Part shown: piece after piece, positions 16,034 to 23,956 of the stretch
Numbering within the stretch: position 1 is the first letter of the stretch
How the letters are laid out: the number at the start of each line of letters is the position of its first letter
Source: Acidobacteriota bacterium
GTDB lineage: Bacteria; Acidobacteriota; Polarisedimenticolia; J045
Length of the DNA stretch: 43,830 nucleotides
Direction of reading: 5' to 3'
NCBI GenBank assembly: GCA_025456425.1
Contig: JALOKP010000034.1
Span: 1-43,830, forward strand
Program-made: the position numbers and the translations under genes
The notes under the pieces: generated by a model
The model's database searches: none
Seen by the model: only the letters and a program-made list of their open reading frames with translations
What the model was told of the DNA's origin: nothing

Positions 16034-17005
16034 ATGCGGAAGGACCAGGGGCTGTTTCTCGCGGCCGGCGTCGTGCTCGGGATCGTCGCCGGGCTCGTTT
16101 TCGGATACGTCCTGTTCGGCGGAGGCGGAACCGCCGCCCCGGCCCAGGCCGCCCAGGCCGCGCCGCAGGGCGCCTCCCCCGGGATGGGCGGCGGCGGCGG
16201 GCAGGCCGGCGGCTCGCCCTCGTTCGAGGAGTTGCGTGCCCGCCTCCAGAAGGACCCCAGCGACGTCCCGGCGCTGGTCGCGCTGGGCGATTTCCTGCTG
16301 CAGCAGCAGGCCGTGCCCGAGGCGATCTCGCACTACGAGCGCGCGCTGGCCGGCGATCCTGGCAACGCGCAGATCATGGGTCGCGTCGCCGTCGCGTACC
16401 GCGCCGCACGCCAGCCGCAGAAGGCGCTCGAGATGGCGATGAAGGTGCTCGACACCGACCGCAACGACGCGCAGGCCGCCGCACTGGTGTTCGACGTCGC
16501 GCTGCACGGCGCGGGCGACCTGGACGCCGCCGCGCGCGCGCTGGCCGAGTTCCAGCGACGCGCCCCCGGAGCCCCGGTCGCCGGCCAGATGCAGGCCGAT
16601 CTGGAGACCACGCGGAAGATCGTCCAGGACGGGAAGGCCAAGCCCGACGACTTCGACGCGCAGTCGAAGGCCGGCAACTTCTATTACGACACCGGTCAGT
16701 GGGCGCTCTCGGAGGCGGCCTACCGCCGCGCCCTGGTGGTCAACCCGCTGGCAGCCGGCGTGATCACCGACCTCGGCTTCGTGGTTTCGCAGCAGGGCCG
16801 CGGCCCCGAGGCGCTCCAGCTGTTCGAGCGCGCCCTCTCCGCCAACCCGCAGCAGTGGCAGGCGGCACTCAACGCGACCGTGATCGCGCTGGACATGAAG
16901 GACACCGCCTCGGCCAAGCGCTGGCTGGAGACTCTGAAGAAGGTCAAGCCGGACGACCAGAACATCCCCCACCTCCAGGAGCGCCTGGCCCAGGCCGGCG
17001 GCTGA
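16034..17005 (+). CDS. Membrane-anchored TPR protein (NrfG/CcmH-tail-like)
   Basis: 323 residues. A single N-terminal membrane segment (LFLAAGVVLGIVAGLVFGYVLF, about 7-28) is followed by an Ala/Gly linker. Tetratricopeptide repeats run from about residue 70, for example VPALVALGDFLLQQQAVPEAISHYERAL and SKAGNFYYDTGQWALSEAAYRRALVVNP. The arrangement resembles the TPR part of cytochrome c biogenesis proteins such as NrfG, but no ccm gene is adjacent, so the role is open. GGAGG precedes the ATG. A small membrane protein gene follows after 31 bp, probably on the same transcript. Confidence 0.8.
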   Translation: MRKDQGLFLAAGVVLGIVAGLVFGYVLFGGGGTAAPAQAAQAAPQGASPGMGGGGGQAGGSPSFEELRARLQKDPSDVPALVALGDFLLQQQAVPEAISHYERALAGDPGNAQIMGRVAVAYRAARQPQKALEMAMKVLDTDRNDAQAAALVFDVALHGAGDLDAAARALAEFQRRAPGAPVAGQMQADLETTRKIVQDGKAKPDDFDAQSKAGNFYYDTGQWALSEAAYRRALVVNPLAAGVITDLGFVVSQQGRGPEALQLFERALSANPQQWQAALNATVIALDMKDTASAKRWLETLKKVKPDDQNIPHLQERLAQAGG

Positions 17006-17036
17006 CCGGCGGCCGGCGGCCGCGCGCGGAGGCACC

Positions 17037-17279
17037 GTGGCGATCCTCCGGTTCGTCCTGCTCACGATCCTGGTGCTGGTCGTGCTGAGGCTGGTCCGGT
17101 TCGCTCTGGCCCCTCCCCGCCGTCCCGCCGGCCGGTCCGCCCCTCCCCCCCGCACCCTCCCCGAGGCGCTGGTCCAGGACCCCGTCTGCGGGCTGCGTCT
17201 GCCAGCGAGCCGGGCCGTCCGGGACGGGGAGGCGTTCTTCTGCTCGGAGGACTGCCGGCGGGCCTCCCGGGGCCGATAG
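17037..17279 (+). CDS. Small membrane protein with YHS-like metal-binding end (PP0621-like)
   Basis: 80 residues from a GTG start with GGAGG 4 nt upstream. One N-terminal membrane helix (ILRFVLLTILVLVVLRLVRFAL) is followed by a Pro/Arg linker and a Cys motif block, DPVCGLRLP followed by FFCSEDCRRAS. That pattern is shared by YHS-type domains and the PP0621 family, where the three Cys are thought to bind metal. It follows the TPR gene closely. The function is unknown. Confidence 0.75.
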   Translation: MAILRFVLLTILVLVVLRLVRFALAPPRRPAGRSAPPPRTLPEALVQDPVCGLRLPASRAVRDGEAFFCSEDCRRASRGR

Positions 17280-17338
17280 GCCGTTTCCTGCTGTTCGTTG
17301 CCGTCCTCCGCCGCCGCGACCTACATTCGCCGGGGGGG

Positions 17339-19252
17339 GTGTGGACGGATGACAGCGTGAGCCAGAGCACCTACACGGAAGAGATCGCCGATCTGCTGCG
17401 GCAGGCCGAGGAGACGTTCCGAGGGGGCGACCCTGAGAGCGCCCGGATGATCTTCGAGGCCGTGCTTCAGATCGACCCGGACAACGATGCCGCCCTCGCC
17501 GGGATCGAACGGGCGGCTCCCGCCCCCCCCGAGCCGGTCGCCGGGGGCTTCGACCTCCGCCTGGACTTCGAGCAGGCCGCCGCGGCTCCCGCGCCGGCGC
17601 GCCGACCGTCCGCCCCGCCGCCGCCCGCCGCTGCGCCGCCCCGTCCGGCTCCGCAGCCGGAGGCGATCGTCGACCTCCTCGAGGCAGCGGAGTTGCTTCC
17701 GGAGGAAGAGAGAGAGCCGTTCGGTGGCGAGGGCCCGCAGCCCGCTGCGACGGGGGCTCCGGAACGGGAGGCCGCGAAGCTGGCTCAGCAGGCCCGTCGG
17801 CACCTGTTCCAGGGGGACCTCGCCCGCGCCACGGAGATGGCCTCGCGGGCGCTGGCCATGCACGAGGGGTGCGACGGCGCACAGGATGTGCTGGAGGAGG
17901 CTCGCGCCGAGGCGTCGCGCCGTGCGGCGACCGCCGAGCACCTGCTCTCCGACGCGATCTCCGCGATCGAGCGCGGGTCCGCCTCGCAGGCGATCCCGAT
18001 GCTCCAGCAGGTCCTTGGCCTGGCGCCCGAGCACCCCGAAGCGCTGGAGTGGCTCGCCCGGGCCCGCCAGTCGATCCAGGAAGGGCGGCACCCGCACGGC
18101 GCCGCCCCCGCGGCCAGCCCGACCCCGGGCTTCACGCCCACCTCGCTCGCGCCCCCGCGACCCGCCCCGACCGGTCCGGTTGCCGGCCCCACGGCCGCCC
18201 CGACCGCGACGCCGACCCCGGCCGAGCCGGGCGCCGCTGCGCGCCACGAGATGGGGTTCCAGTCGAACGCCACCCCCGACCCGACCACCGGGCCGATCGC
18301 GGCCCCCGGCAGTGCGGGCCGCTACGCCGCCGGCGTGGCCCGCGAGCGGGCGCCCGTCGACACGCCCCTCGCCGTCACCGCGGCGACCAAGCCGCCCCGC
18401 GCGCCGATCGCCGTTGCCGGGACGGCCGCGGGAGACACCGCGGCCGCCGAACCCACCGCGCCTGAGCCGCCGGTCATCCCCCCGCCGCCGGTGCCGCGCC
18501 CGGCCAACGCGCCCGCTGCGGCGCGCCCGCTCAGGGGGAAGGCCGCGAAGGTCGCGAAGGCCGGGCGGGGCCGTCGCCTCCTGCTACCGCTCGCGGCGCT
18601 CGCGGTCCTCACCCTGCTCGGGGGCGGGGGATGGTGGATGGGCGACGCCCTCGGATGGTGGGGCAGCGACGCCGGGTCGGCGCAGGCCGCCGACGATCCG
18701 GCGAAGGCCCGACCCAGGAAGCCGGCGCCCGCGCCCGCGGCCCCCCGGCTGACGAAGGCCGACGTGCCGAGGCTTCTGGTCGAGGCGAAGCTCGCGGTCG
18801 CGCGCGGCGACGAGAAGACGGGCTTCGCGCTGATCCGCCAGGCGGCGCAACTCGACCCGGCGCACGCCGAGGCGAAGACGCTCGCGGCCAAGGTCGAGCA
18901 CGCGACCGCCTCGCGGGCCGAGGCGGACGACCGGCACTCCCAGCTGGTCCGAAGCCACGGCGAACACGACTTCGCCTCAGTGCTGCGCATCCTCTATCGG
19001 CTGCCGAAGGACGAGCAGCCCGCCGACTTCAACCGCGCGATCGCCAACGCGTCGTTCAACCTCGGGCTGCAGATGATGCGCGGCGGCGACCCGTACGGTG
19101 CGCGCGAGTACCTGAAGGACGCGCTCGAGCGCCGCCCCGGCGACGCCGAGACCAAGCGCCTGCTCGAGCTCGCGAAGCAGTACCGCAACCGGGAGCGGGA
19201 CGACGTCTACTTCAAGGCGCTGGCGGAGATGCAGTTCCGGCCGCTGGAGTGA
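17339..19252 (+). CDS. Large TPR protein with Pro/Ala-rich linker and central membrane helix
   Basis: 637 residues from the GTG at 17339; the GTG at 17357 is equally possible. The N-terminal TPR pair (YTEEIADLLRQAEETFRGGD, ARMIFEAVLQIDPDN) is followed by a second helical repeat region at about 150-250. A 150-residue low-complexity Pro/Ala/Thr linker comes next, then a membrane segment near residue 420-435 (LLLPLAALAVLTLLGGGGWW). The C-terminal TPR domain ends FRPLE. The N-terminal part should be cytoplasmic and the C-terminal part periplasmic if the helix spans the membrane. No enzyme domain is visible. A scaffold role is an inference from the fold only. Confidence 0.75.
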   Translation: MWTDDSVSQSTYTEEIADLLRQAEETFRGGDPESARMIFEAVLQIDPDNDAALAGIERAAPAPPEPVAGGFDLRLDFEQAAAAPAPARRPSAPPPPAAAPPRPAPQPEAIVDLLEAAELLPEEEREPFGGEGPQPAATGAPEREAAKLAQQARRHLFQGDLARATEMASRALAMHEGCDGAQDVLEEARAEASRRAATAEHLLSDAISAIERGSASQAIPMLQQVLGLAPEHPEALEWLARARQSIQEGRHPHGAAPAASPTPGFTPTSLAPPRPAPTGPVAGPTAAPTATPTPAEPGAAARHEMGFQSNATPDPTTGPIAAPGSAGRYAAGVARERAPVDTPLAVTAATKPPRAPIAVAGTAAGDTAAAEPTAPEPPVIPPPPVPRPANAPAAARPLRGKAAKVAKAGRGRRLLLPLAALAVLTLLGGGGWWMGDALGWWGSDAGSAQAADDPAKARPRKPAPAPAAPRLTKADVPRLLVEAKLAVARGDEKTGFALIRQAAQLDPAHAEAKTLAAKVEHATASRAEADDRHSQLVRSHGEHDFASVLRILYRLPKDEQPADFNRAIANASFNLGLQMMRGGDPYGAREYLKDALERRPGDAETKRLLELAKQYRNRERDDVYFKALAEMQFRPLE

Positions 19253-19262
19253 CGCGGTGGGC

Positions 19263-19285
19263 CGGCCGGGCCCCCGGCCCGGCCG
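19263..19285. terminator. Bidirectional hairpin between convergent TPR gene and purH
   Basis: Perfect 10-bp stem (19263-19272 with 19276-19285) with a 3-nt loop in the 39-bp gap between two convergent stops. There is no T-tract on either side, so termination may rely on Rho. Confidence 0.5.
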
Positions 19286-19291
19286 CGCGCC

Positions 19292-20887
19292 TCAATGCCG
19301 GAAGTGCCGGCGGCCGGTGAAGAGCATCGCCAGCCCCAGCCGGTCGACGGCCGCCACGACCTCCTCGTCGCGGATGCTTCCACCGGGCTGGATCACCGCG
19401 GTCACGCCCGCCCGCGCCGCTTCCTCGACCCCGTCGGGGAACGGGAAGAAGGCGTCCGAGGCCATCACCGAGCCGCGCGCCTCCTCGCCCGCCTTGACGA
19501 CCGCGATCCGCACCGAGTCGACGCGGCTCATCTGTCCGGCTCCGATGCCGACCGTGCGGTTGTCCTTCGCCAGGACGATCGCGTTGGAGCGGACGTGGCG
19601 GCAGATCCGCCAGGCGAACCGCAGCGCCGCCCACTCCTCCTCGGTCGGGGCGCGGCGCGTGGCGATCCTCACCTCGTCGAGGCTGTCGTCGGAGTCCCAC
19701 TCCTGGAGCAGGTAGCCCCCCGAGACGCGGCGCACGTCGAGGCCGGGCCGGCCCGCCCGGGCCCCGCCCAGCTCCAGCACGCGCAGCTTCTTCTTCTTTC
19801 GCAACGCCTCGCGCGCCTCGGCTGTGTAGCCGGGGGCGATCACCCCTTCGAAGAAGGTCTCGCCCAGCGCCAGCGCGGCGTCCTCGTCGACCGTCCGGTT
19901 GAAGGCGACGACTCCGCCGTAGGCGCTGACCGGGTCGGCATCGCGCGCCAGCCGGAACGCCTCCGCCGCGTCCTCGCCCACGGCGGCCCCCGACGGATTG
20001 TTGTGCTTGACGACGACGCAGCCCGGACCGTCGAGCGACGAGACCGCGGCGAAGGCGGCGTCGAAATCGAGCAGGTTGTTGAACGACAGCTCCGAGCCGT
20101 GGAGCTGCGCGGCGTGCGCGAGCGTCGCCCCGTTCCCCTGGACCTCCGCGTAGAAGGCGGCCTTCTGGTGCGGGTTCTCGCCGTAGCGCAGGTCCTGGAT
20201 CTTGTCGACCGTCAGGCTGATCTTCTGCGGGAACGGCGAGTCGGCCGCGCGGCGCGTGCCGTCGGGCTCCAGCTGCGCCATGAAGGTGTAGACGGCGCTG
20301 TCGTACGAGGCGGTGTGCTGGAAGGCCTTGCGGGAGAGCGCCAGCCGCGTCGCGTCGGACAGGCCGCCGTGCTCGCGGATCTCGTCCACCACCGCGCCGT
20401 AGTCTGCCGGGTCGACGACGACTCCGACGTCGCGGAAGTTCTTGGCCGCGGCGCGGACCATCGTCGGGCCGCCGATGTCGATCATCTCGATGATCTCGCC
20501 CAGCCCGATCCCCTCCATCCGGGCGGTCATCTCGAACGGGTAGAGGTTGGCCACGACGAGGTCGATCGGCTCCGCGCCGAAGGCCGCGAGGTCTTTCTGG
20601 TGCCGCGGGTTGTCGCGCACCGCCAGGATCCCGGCGTGGACCTTGGGATGCAGCGTCTTGACCCGGCCGTCGAGCATCTCGGGCGTGCCCGTGACCTCCG
20701 AGATCCGGCGGATCGGCAGGCCGGCCTCGAGCAGCATCCGGGCGGTCCCCCCGGTCGAGAGGATCTCGATCCCCGCATCGTGCAGGGCGCGGGCGAGATC
20801 GACGACGCCGTACTTGTCGTAGACCGAGATCAGCGCACGGCGGACGGCGGTGCGGCGGGTAGCGGGGGCGCCGGACGGGGTATTCAT
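19292..20887 (-). CDS. purH: Bifunctional AICAR formyltransferase / IMP cyclohydrolase
   Basis: Catalyses the last two steps of IMP synthesis. The N-terminal cyclohydrolase domain (methylglyoxal-synthase-like fold) shows ALISVYDKYGVVDLARAL, ILSTGGTARML, TPEMLDGRVKTLHPKVHAGIL and ANLYPFE. The formyltransferase domain carries the catalytic VVKHNNPSGA and later SDAFFPFPDG and IQPGGSIRDEEV. Length (531) is normal. The ATG at 20887 overlaps the stop of the upstream exported-protein gene by 4 nt, an unusual partner for a purine gene. purF lies 3 kb away on the opposite strand. Confidence 0.97.
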   Translation of the reverse strand: MNTPSGAPATRRTAVRRALISVYDKYGVVDLARALHDAGIEILSTGGTARMLLEAGLPIRRISEVTGTPEMLDGRVKTLHPKVHAGILAVRDNPRHQKDLAAFGAEPIDLVVANLYPFEMTARMEGIGLGEIIEMIDIGGPTMVRAAAKNFRDVGVVVDPADYGAVVDEIREHGGLSDATRLALSRKAFQHTASYDSAVYTFMAQLEPDGTRRAADSPFPQKISLTVDKIQDLRYGENPHQKAAFYAEVQGNGATLAHAAQLHGSELSFNNLLDFDAAFAAVSSLDGPGCVVVKHNNPSGAAVGEDAAEAFRLARDADPVSAYGGVVAFNRTVDEDAALALGETFFEGVIAPGYTAEAREALRKKKKLRVLELGGARAGRPGLDVRRVSGGYLLQEWDSDDSLDEVRIATRRAPTEEEWAALRFAWRICRHVRSNAIVLAKDNRTVGIGAGQMSRVDSVRIAVVKAGEEARGSVMASDAFFPFPDGVEEAARAGVTAVIQPGGSIRDEEVVAAVDRLGLAMLFTGRRHFRH

Positions 20888-21702
20888 CGGGCTGACTCCT
20901 GGCGGCTGGGGGAGGGAGGGCCGCCGGACGGGGGTACGAACGGATTATGGACGAGTCCGGGCTCGAGATGGGGGGTGCCCGCCAGGTCGCCGTGGACGCG
21001 CCACCAGGCGTAGAGCCAGGCCTTGGCAGTCGCGCCGAGGGCCAGGGAGGCCTCCAGCGAGGCCGCGGCGAAGGCGACCGACCGCTCATCAAAATCCTGC
21101 GCGCTGCGCTGGCGCCCCTCCGGGTAGTAGCTGCGGGCGATCGCGTCCGCGTCGCGCCGGGCCGCGGCCGCCGTGCGCCGCGCGAACGCGAGCGCGTCGC
21201 GCTTGGCGAGGTCGTCGTCGGCCCAGCCGGGGAAGGTCAGCCGCACCTTGGGGAGCACCTTCTCGACGTAGAGCGCGAACTCCCGGTAGTACGACGCCTC
21301 GCGCGGGTCGTCCGGGCCGGAGTTGAGCGCGAACGAGAGGTCGGCCGCGGCGTGCGCCACCCGGCCGAGCGCCTGCGCAACATCCGCCATCCGCTCGCGG
21401 CGGTCGATCATCGCCACCGTCTCGTTGATCGCGGCGGCGAGCCGGGCCTCGGCGTCGCCTGGCGCCGCCCCGTGAGCGCCGGTCCCGTTGCACTGCTCCA
21501 TCCCCTCGAGCGCCCCCTGCAGCAGCCGCTGCTGGTGCTTGCGGAGCTGTCGCGCCAGGGACGGGGGCATTAGCGAGATCGCGCGCTTGACCAGTTCGCT
21601 CCGGGTCGCCGGGGAGAAAGCGGCCGCCGGGGGTGGCGCCAGCAGGGCGAGGGACAGCGCGGCGGCCATCACGGCGAGGGCAGGGCGGCGGCAGGGGGGC
21701 AT
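20884..21702 (-). CDS. Exported helical protein, possibly P1-nuclease/phospholipase C-like
   Basis: 272 residues from the ATG at 21702, chosen because GGAG lies 5 nt upstream and a TAGAAT -10-like hexamer (21722-21727) ends 19 nt before it. The ATG at 21723 overlaps that hexamer. A signal peptide (LAVMAAALSLALLAPPPAAA) is followed by an all-helical body with VAQALGRVAHAAADLSFALNS and REASYYREFALYVEKVLP. This resembles, weakly, the H-x-x-A-D segment of the zinc phospholipase C/P1 nuclease fold. Several expected zinc-binding His residues are not evident, so the assignment is only a suggestion. It ends by overlapping purH. Confidence 0.7.
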   Translation of the reverse strand: MPPCRRPALAVMAAALSLALLAPPPAAAFSPATRSELVKRAISLMPPSLARQLRKHQQRLLQGALEGMEQCNGTGAHGAAPGDAEARLAAAINETVAMIDRRERMADVAQALGRVAHAAADLSFALNSGPDDPREASYYREFALYVEKVLPKVRLTFPGWADDDLAKRDALAFARRTAAAARRDADAIARSYYPEGRQRSAQDFDERSVAFAAASLEASLALGATAKAWLYAWWRVHGDLAGTPHLEPGLVHNPFVPPSGGPPSPSRQESAR

Positions 21703-21727
21703 GGTCGCTCCGGAGGCGGGCATTCTA

Positions 21728-21938
21728 ATCGGGGACAGCTACCGTAAGTCTGTAAGCCGCGAATTCCGGGGACAGCTACCGTAAGCCGGTAAGCCGAGAA
21801 GAACGGGCACAACGGCCGTAACTCGGTGAGCCGAAAGCAACCGAGCCAGCGGTCCTCGGCTTACTGACTTACGGTAGCTGTCCCCGATTTCCCGATGACT
21901 GACCCAGCTTACCGACTTACGGTAGCTGTCCCCGATTT
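21728..21938. repeat. Cluster of five GGGGACA-headed palindromic repeats in inverted orientation
   Basis: Copies A (21730-21758) and B (21767-21796) run forward. C (21805-21834) is a diverged forward copy. D (21855-21886) and E (21907-21935) run in reverse. Each good copy has GGGGACA followed by GCTACCGTAAGTCGGTAAGC or a close variant, in which TACCG and CGGTA form a small hairpin. A head sequence plus imperfect palindrome arranged in inverted pairs is typical of REP/REPIN elements. The cluster fills the gap between two minus-strand genes. Copy A abuts the possible promoter of the 21702 gene, and copy E lies 4 nt after the TAG of the 22686 gene. Confidence 0.85.
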
Positions 21939-21939
21939 C

Positions 21940-22686
21940 CTAGCGCACCGGCTCGACCTGGGAGCGGGCCGAGTTCGCGCCGGTGAAGACGCGCATCAGA
22001 TCGTCGAGCAGCGCCGACGGGGCGTCGCCCGCCGCGAGCCGGTCGTGGAAGCGCTGCAGCCCCTCGAAGAGCAGGATCTGCGAGCCGGCGAAGATGTCGG
22101 CGGGGTGGTCGGGGAAGACGCTCACGCGGAAGACCGGCAGGTCGTTGAAGGTGGCGATCACGTAGCCGGGCCCGCTGCGCCAGCCGACCAGCTCCGCCCC
22201 GCCCGCCGGAAGCGTGACGCTGAACGAGGGCCGGCCCAGGCAGCGGCGCATCGCCTCCCGAGCCTCGTCCGTGCCGGCCGGGGATTCGAGCAGGAACGTG
22301 GCCTCGACCAGCTTCTCGCCGTCGTGGAAGAAGAAGTCGCCGTCCAGCACGGGCAGGCCCGCTGGGCCCCGGAACGAGGCCGCGCCCAGCGCGTCGGCCG
22401 CGGTCATCCCGAGGTGGACGTAGCGCTCGCGGTGGGAGCGCAGCTCGCCGCGGACCTCGGCCGCGGTGACGCGTGCAACCTGGGACATCGACGCGCCGAG
22501 TTCGAGGTGGAACGGCACCAGCGGGTCGCGGGCGGCTTCGGGGAGCCGCGCGCCGGCGGCGGTGAGATCGGTCAGCGGCGAACGGGGGACGGGGGAGGTC
22601 GTCCCGGCAGCAGCCGTGCCGGAGGCCAGCGCCCCCGCCACGGCCAGAGCGATCAACCTGTGGACCCGCGCGCTCGCTGCGTACAC
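21940..22686 (-). CDS. Exported protein of unknown function
   Basis: 248 residues from the GTG at 22686, fixed by a perfect AGGAGG 6 nt upstream. The signal peptide is LIALAVAGALASGTAAAG. The mature part has an unremarkable mixed composition, with LGMTAADALGAASFRG, DGDFFFHDGEKLVEATFLLE and YVIATFNDLPVFRVSVFP. This is consistent with a small alpha/beta domain and no recognised motif. The C-terminus ends EPVR right at the repeat cluster. A promoter and a 7-bp leader hairpin are visible upstream. It is divergent from the propeller gene at 22873. Confidence 0.75.
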   Translation of the reverse strand: MYAASARVHRLIALAVAGALASGTAAAGTTSPVPRSPLTDLTAAGARLPEAARDPLVPFHLELGASMSQVARVTAAEVRGELRSHRERYVHLGMTAADALGAASFRGPAGLPVLDGDFFFHDGEKLVEATFLLESPAGTDEAREAMRRCLGRPSFSVTLPAGGAELVGWRSGPGYVIATFNDLPVFRVSVFPDHPADIFAGSQILLFEGLQRFHDRLAAGDAPSALLDDLMRVFTGANSARSQVEPVR

Positions 22687-22701
22687 CCTTGGCCTCCTGG
22701 C

Positions 22702-22761
22702 GGCGATCTCCCCGATCGCCGACCGGCCCCCGCAAGCTACGGGCAATCGCCTGGCGCGCAA
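22702..22761 (-). promoter_or_regulatory. Promoter and leader hairpin of the 22686 gene
   Basis: On the minus strand TTGCGC (22756-22761), a 16-nt spacer and TAGCTT (22734-22739) resemble a -35/-10 pair. The expected leader then contains a perfect 7-bp hairpin (22702-22708 with 22714-22720, 5-nt loop) just upstream of the AGGAGG at 22693-22698. Confidence 0.45.
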
Positions 22762-22824
22762 CGCGCAAATCCCGCGCCGGCCGCGCGGAAAGGCGCCGGA
22801 CGGCCGCGAACGGAGGCGTCCGGC

Positions 22825-22853
22825 TTGGTCCCGGCGCCGGGACGCGGCACAAT
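22825..22853 (+). promoter_or_regulatory. Promoter of the YncE-like gene
   Basis: TTGGTC (22825-22830), a 17-nt spacer and CACAAT (22848-22853) lie about 20 nt before the ATG at 22873, with GAAGGAG between. Confidence 0.45.
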
Positions 22854-22872
22854 CCCCGGCGAAGGAGCCGCC

Positions 22873-23901
22873 ATGAACGCCCGCCCCCCGCGCCGCCTCC
22901 TGCCCGCCCCGGTCGCACTCGCCGCCGCCCTGCTCGGCGGACTCGCCGCGCCCTGCGCGGCCGAGGTGCCGGACGGCACGGCTGCCGCCGCGGCGCCGGG
23001 CACGCCCGGACGGATCGCGGTCTCGCTGCTGGACCGCGCCGAGGTCGTCTTCCTGGACACCGGCGGCCAGATCGTCGGGCGCGCACCGACCGCGCACGGG
23101 CCGCGCGGGCTGGCGCTGTACGGCGGCCGCCTCTACGCCGCGGCCCGCGGGGTCGAAGACATCCCCGGCTCGACGATCGCCGAGATCGACTCGGTGCGGA
23201 TGCTGAAGCTGCGCGACATCTCGGCCTGCGCGCGCTGCGCCCCGCGCGCGCTGGCCTTCGACGCGAATGGAACGATGTGGCTCAGCGCGCAGGCGCACAA
23301 CGCGGTCTACGTCATGCGCCCGCCGTACGACGCGCCGCTGGGCTCGATCGTCGTGGCCTGGGGCTGGCCGACGGAGATCGTTTCGCTGGCCGGGCGCGAG
23401 GCCGTCGCGGTCGCGTTCCGGGGCACCGCCAGCGCGGGCGTGCTCGACACGAAGCTCGCGACACCGGTCGAGCTGGGCCCGACGCCGGAGGTGGTGGCGG
23501 CCCGGCCGGGCAGCGCCGAGGCGTGGTTCGCGCTCAACCCCGCCGGCCAGCTGGCCGCGGTCACGCTGCCCGAGGGCGGGACGCCGGCGGCCGAGCGCTT
23601 CGGGACGGTCCCGTTCCCGCAGGGGATCGCGTTCACGCCCGACGGCCGCCGGGCGCTCGTGACCAGCGGCGGCGCGAAGGCGCTGCTTGTCTTCGACGCC
23701 ACGACCCGCGCCGAGAGCGGCCGGCTGGCCTTCGAGTCCGCGCCGCGCGAGGTCGCGGTCAGCCCGGACGGGACCCGCGCCGCGCTCTACTTCCCGGAAA
23801 CCAAGCGGATCGCGATCGTGCGGCTCGACGGATCGGAGCCGGTCCGCGAGAGCGAGTTCGTACTGTCCGGCACGCCCGGCGACCTGCTCTGGATTCCCTG
23901 A
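22873..23901 (+). CDS. Secreted YncE-like seven-bladed beta-propeller protein
   Basis: 342 residues. A signal peptide (ALAAALLGGLAAPCAA) is followed by repeated propeller blades of the YncE/lactonase type, such as RIAVSLLDRAEVVFLDTGG, PRGLALYGGRLYAA, PQGIAFTPDGRRALVTSGGAKALLVFDATT and PREVAVSPDGTRAALYFPETKRIAIVRLDG. No catalytic residues are diagnostic in this family, and it is probably a periplasmic binding or scaffold protein. A Cys pair in ISACARCAPRALAF could form a disulfide. purF follows after 55 bp and may be co-transcribed. Confidence 0.8.
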   Translation: MNARPPRRLLPAPVALAAALLGGLAAPCAAEVPDGTAAAAAPGTPGRIAVSLLDRAEVVFLDTGGQIVGRAPTAHGPRGLALYGGRLYAAARGVEDIPGSTIAEIDSVRMLKLRDISACARCAPRALAFDANGTMWLSAQAHNAVYVMRPPYDAPLGSIVVAWGWPTEIVSLAGREAVAVAFRGTASAGVLDTKLATPVELGPTPEVVAARPGSAEAWFALNPAGQLAAVTLPEGGTPAAERFGTVPFPQGIAFTPDGRRALVTSGGAKALLVFDATTRAESGRLAFESAPREVAVSPDGTRAALYFPETKRIAIVRLDGSEPVRESEFVLSGTPGDLLWIP

Positions 23902-23956
23902 ACGGGGCCTCCCGCCCGCCGCGACGCCACACCACGCCACCGGAGGTGCTCCTCCC

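Noticed and set aside
21728-21938. CRISPR array
   Set aside because: Copies are in opposite orientations with irregular spacing, one is degenerate, and no cas genes are present. REP-like elements explain it better.
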